Below, piece by piece: positions 13,355 through 14,198 of a stretch of 14,198 nt of DNA (its first letter is position 1; the number at the start of each line of letters is the position of its first letter). Origin of the DNA: Gemmatimonadota bacterium (GTDB taxonomy: Bacteria; Gemmatimonadota; Gemmatimonadetes; Longimicrobiales; Gaopeijiaceae); contig JAHHMJ010000089.1 of assembly GCA_018678395.1 (NCBI GenBank), positions 1-14,198 on the forward strand, written 5' to 3'. The notes beneath the pieces are model-generated. The model was not told the origin of the DNA. It did not search any database and was given only the letters and a program-made list of their open reading frames with translations. Position numbers and translations under genes: made by a program.

Positions 13355-14008
13355 GTGTTCGAGGATCTCCGCCGGGCCTTTCGCGAGGCCATGGACAACT
13401 TCCAGAACGAGTTGAGCCGGGACCACGTGCCCGGAACCGTCGACCGCCTCCTCTCGGGCATGGTCGACGAGGTGACCGAGGCGAAGACCCGACTCGCGGA
13501 TCTCGAGCACCAGCTGGAGAAGACGCGAGCGGAGGCGGCCCGGGAGGCCTCGGAGATCGCAACCTGCGATCGACGGGCCGAAATGGCGCGTCAGATCGGG
13601 GACGAAGAGACGGAGCGGGTCGCGATGGAATACGGCGACCGGCATCGCCGTCGAAAAGAGGTGCTCGACAACAAGGCCGAGGCGCTCGCAGAAGAGGTCG
13701 TGCTGCGGACGGGTGAAGTCGACGAGATGCTGGACAAGGTCAAGGAAGCGCGCACACGTCGAGACGCTCTCGCCGCGGAGTCCGGTCGTACCGGAGCGCG
13801 CGAGTCGATTCGTGAGAGCGATGCGCTCTTCTCCGAACTCGACCGCATGGCCGAGAAGATCGGCGACACGGACGCCGAGGCCGACGCCGCGCGGTCCATG
13901 GGCGAGTTCGACCTCCGCGTCGACCCGGACGAGCCGATCCGCCGCCCGGCGGTCGACTACGACGCCGCCCTCGAGGAACTCAAGCGTCGGATGGGTCGCT
14001 CGGACTGA
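13355..14008 (+). CDS. PspA/IM30-like coiled-coil protein
   Basis: A 217-residue, highly charged, almost entirely helical protein with no membrane segment or signal peptide. Its length and layout resemble PspA/IM30 (Vipp1), peripheral proteins that form ESCRT-III-like assemblies on stressed membranes. A first helix (1-20) leads into DRLLSGMVDEVTEAKTRL (30-47), which matches the PspA pattern. The central part CDRRAEMARQIGDEETER (71-88) resembles the PspA WE.RAE.AL..G.EDLAR block. The long coiled coil ends in LDKVKEARTRRDALAAE (126-142), like the PspA KLEEAR.KRD.L segment. The C-terminal 40 residues are acidic and probably flexible. I chose the GTG at 13355, which aligns best with PspA; an ATG at 13391 is an alternative. 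The frame stays open to 12818 only as a shadow of the sigma gene. Proximity to an ECF sigma supports an envelope-stress role. The match is by eye and distant. Confidence 0.6.
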   Translation: MFEDLRRAFREAMDNFQNELSRDHVPGTVDRLLSGMVDEVTEAKTRLADLEHQLEKTRAEAAREASEIATCDRRAEMARQIGDEETERVAMEYGDRHRRRKEVLDNKAEALAEEVVLRTGEVDEMLDKVKEARTRRDALAAESGRTGARESIRESDALFSELDRMAEKIGDTDAEADAARSMGEFDLRVDPDEPIRRPAVDYDAALEELKRRMGRSD

Positions 14009-14198
14009 GGCCTTCGACCTCCGGTGAGGTGGTCCCGGCTTCGAGCGCGAGCAGGCCCGCACACTCGCCCGCCAGGAACAGCAACTGGTCGCGCACCGAC
14101 CCCAGAGTCACGGCCGCTCCCCCGAGCACGACACCCCAAGAGTCCCCACCGTACCGGCCCAACGCGAGAGTGAGCTGCGAGCCGACCATGCGTATGTC
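13980..14198 (-). CDS. 3' end of an unrecognised gene, 5' part outside the window
   Basis: The minus-strand frame is open to the window edge and ends at 13980, overlapping the convergent PspA-like gene by 29 nt. About 72 residues are visible. The first part (SQLTLALGRYGGDSWGVVLG and on) is hydrophobic and Gly-rich, followed by a helix-like segment near VRDQLLFLAGECAGLLALEA, and the tail is acidic and Ser/Pro-rich. An ATG at 14189 exists, but the frame continues upstream without a stop, so it is probably internal. I do not recognise the family. The residue composition looks more protein-like than competing frames, but short GC-rich frames are often open by chance. Confidence 0.4.
   Translation of the reverse strand, partial: DIRMVGSQLTLALGRYGGDSWGVVLGGAAVTLGSVRDQLLFLAGECAGLLALEAGTTSPEVEGLSPSDPSDA

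Noticed and set aside
11907..13562. 551-codon open frame on the minus strand opposite E1-alpha, the ECF sigma gene and the PspA-like gene
   Set aside because: Antisense to conserved genes, with no motif; a product of high GC.

Overview
The window is about 14.2 kb of GC-rich, densely coding bacterial chromosome with no sign of plasmid, phage, insertion sequence, CRISPR array, tRNA or rRNA. The gene content suggests an aerobic, probably Gram-negative bacterium: heme A synthase with a DUF420 oxidase-assembly partner, a long VLCAD-type acyl-CoA dehydrogenase, a patatin-like lipase, an ECF sigma factor and a PspA-like coiled-coil protein. Gemmatimonadota or a similar deep GC-rich phylum would fit, but nothing in the sequence proves it.

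Layout, left to right. (1) 1-3102, plus strand: the 3' part of a patatin-like phospholipase, then a 641-residue acyl-CoA dehydrogenase. Together these suggest lipid release and beta-oxidation. (2) 3107-6035, minus strand: an ABC exporter half-transporter overlapping a CorA-type Mg2+ channel gene. (3) 6113-8402, plus strand: heme A synthase, a DUF420 (CtaM/YozB-like) protein and an EamA-family transporter. Their stops and starts overlap, so they form one translationally coupled unit. (4) 8377-9219, minus strand: a membrane-anchored histidine-kinase-like ATPase that seems to lack the phospho-acceptor histidine. (5) 9333-9860, plus strand: a CoA-binding Rossmann protein. (6) 9899-11052, minus strand: a V4R-like ligand-binding protein followed 2 nt later by a Bcp-type peroxiredoxin. 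(7) 11327-12445, plus strand: a thiamine-diphosphate E1-alpha subunit with no E1-beta beside it. (8) 12558-14008, plus strand: an ECF sigma factor and a PspA/IM30-like coiled-coil protein, separated by two strong hairpins. (9) 13980-14198, minus strand: the 3' end of an unrecognised gene.

Several genes relate to the envelope and respiration: oxidase assembly, an exporter, a Mg2+ channel, an ECF sigma factor with a PspA-like protein, and a peroxiredoxin. No single operon or defence island links them all. The observations most worth a second look are the kinase-like protein with Glu where the H-box His belongs; the V4R-bcp pair with an inverted repeat over its putative -35 box; the orphan E1-alpha behind a structured, relatively AT-rich leader; and the ECF sigma/PspA-like pair with no anti-sigma gene. 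All assignments were made by eye from motifs. No database search was run.
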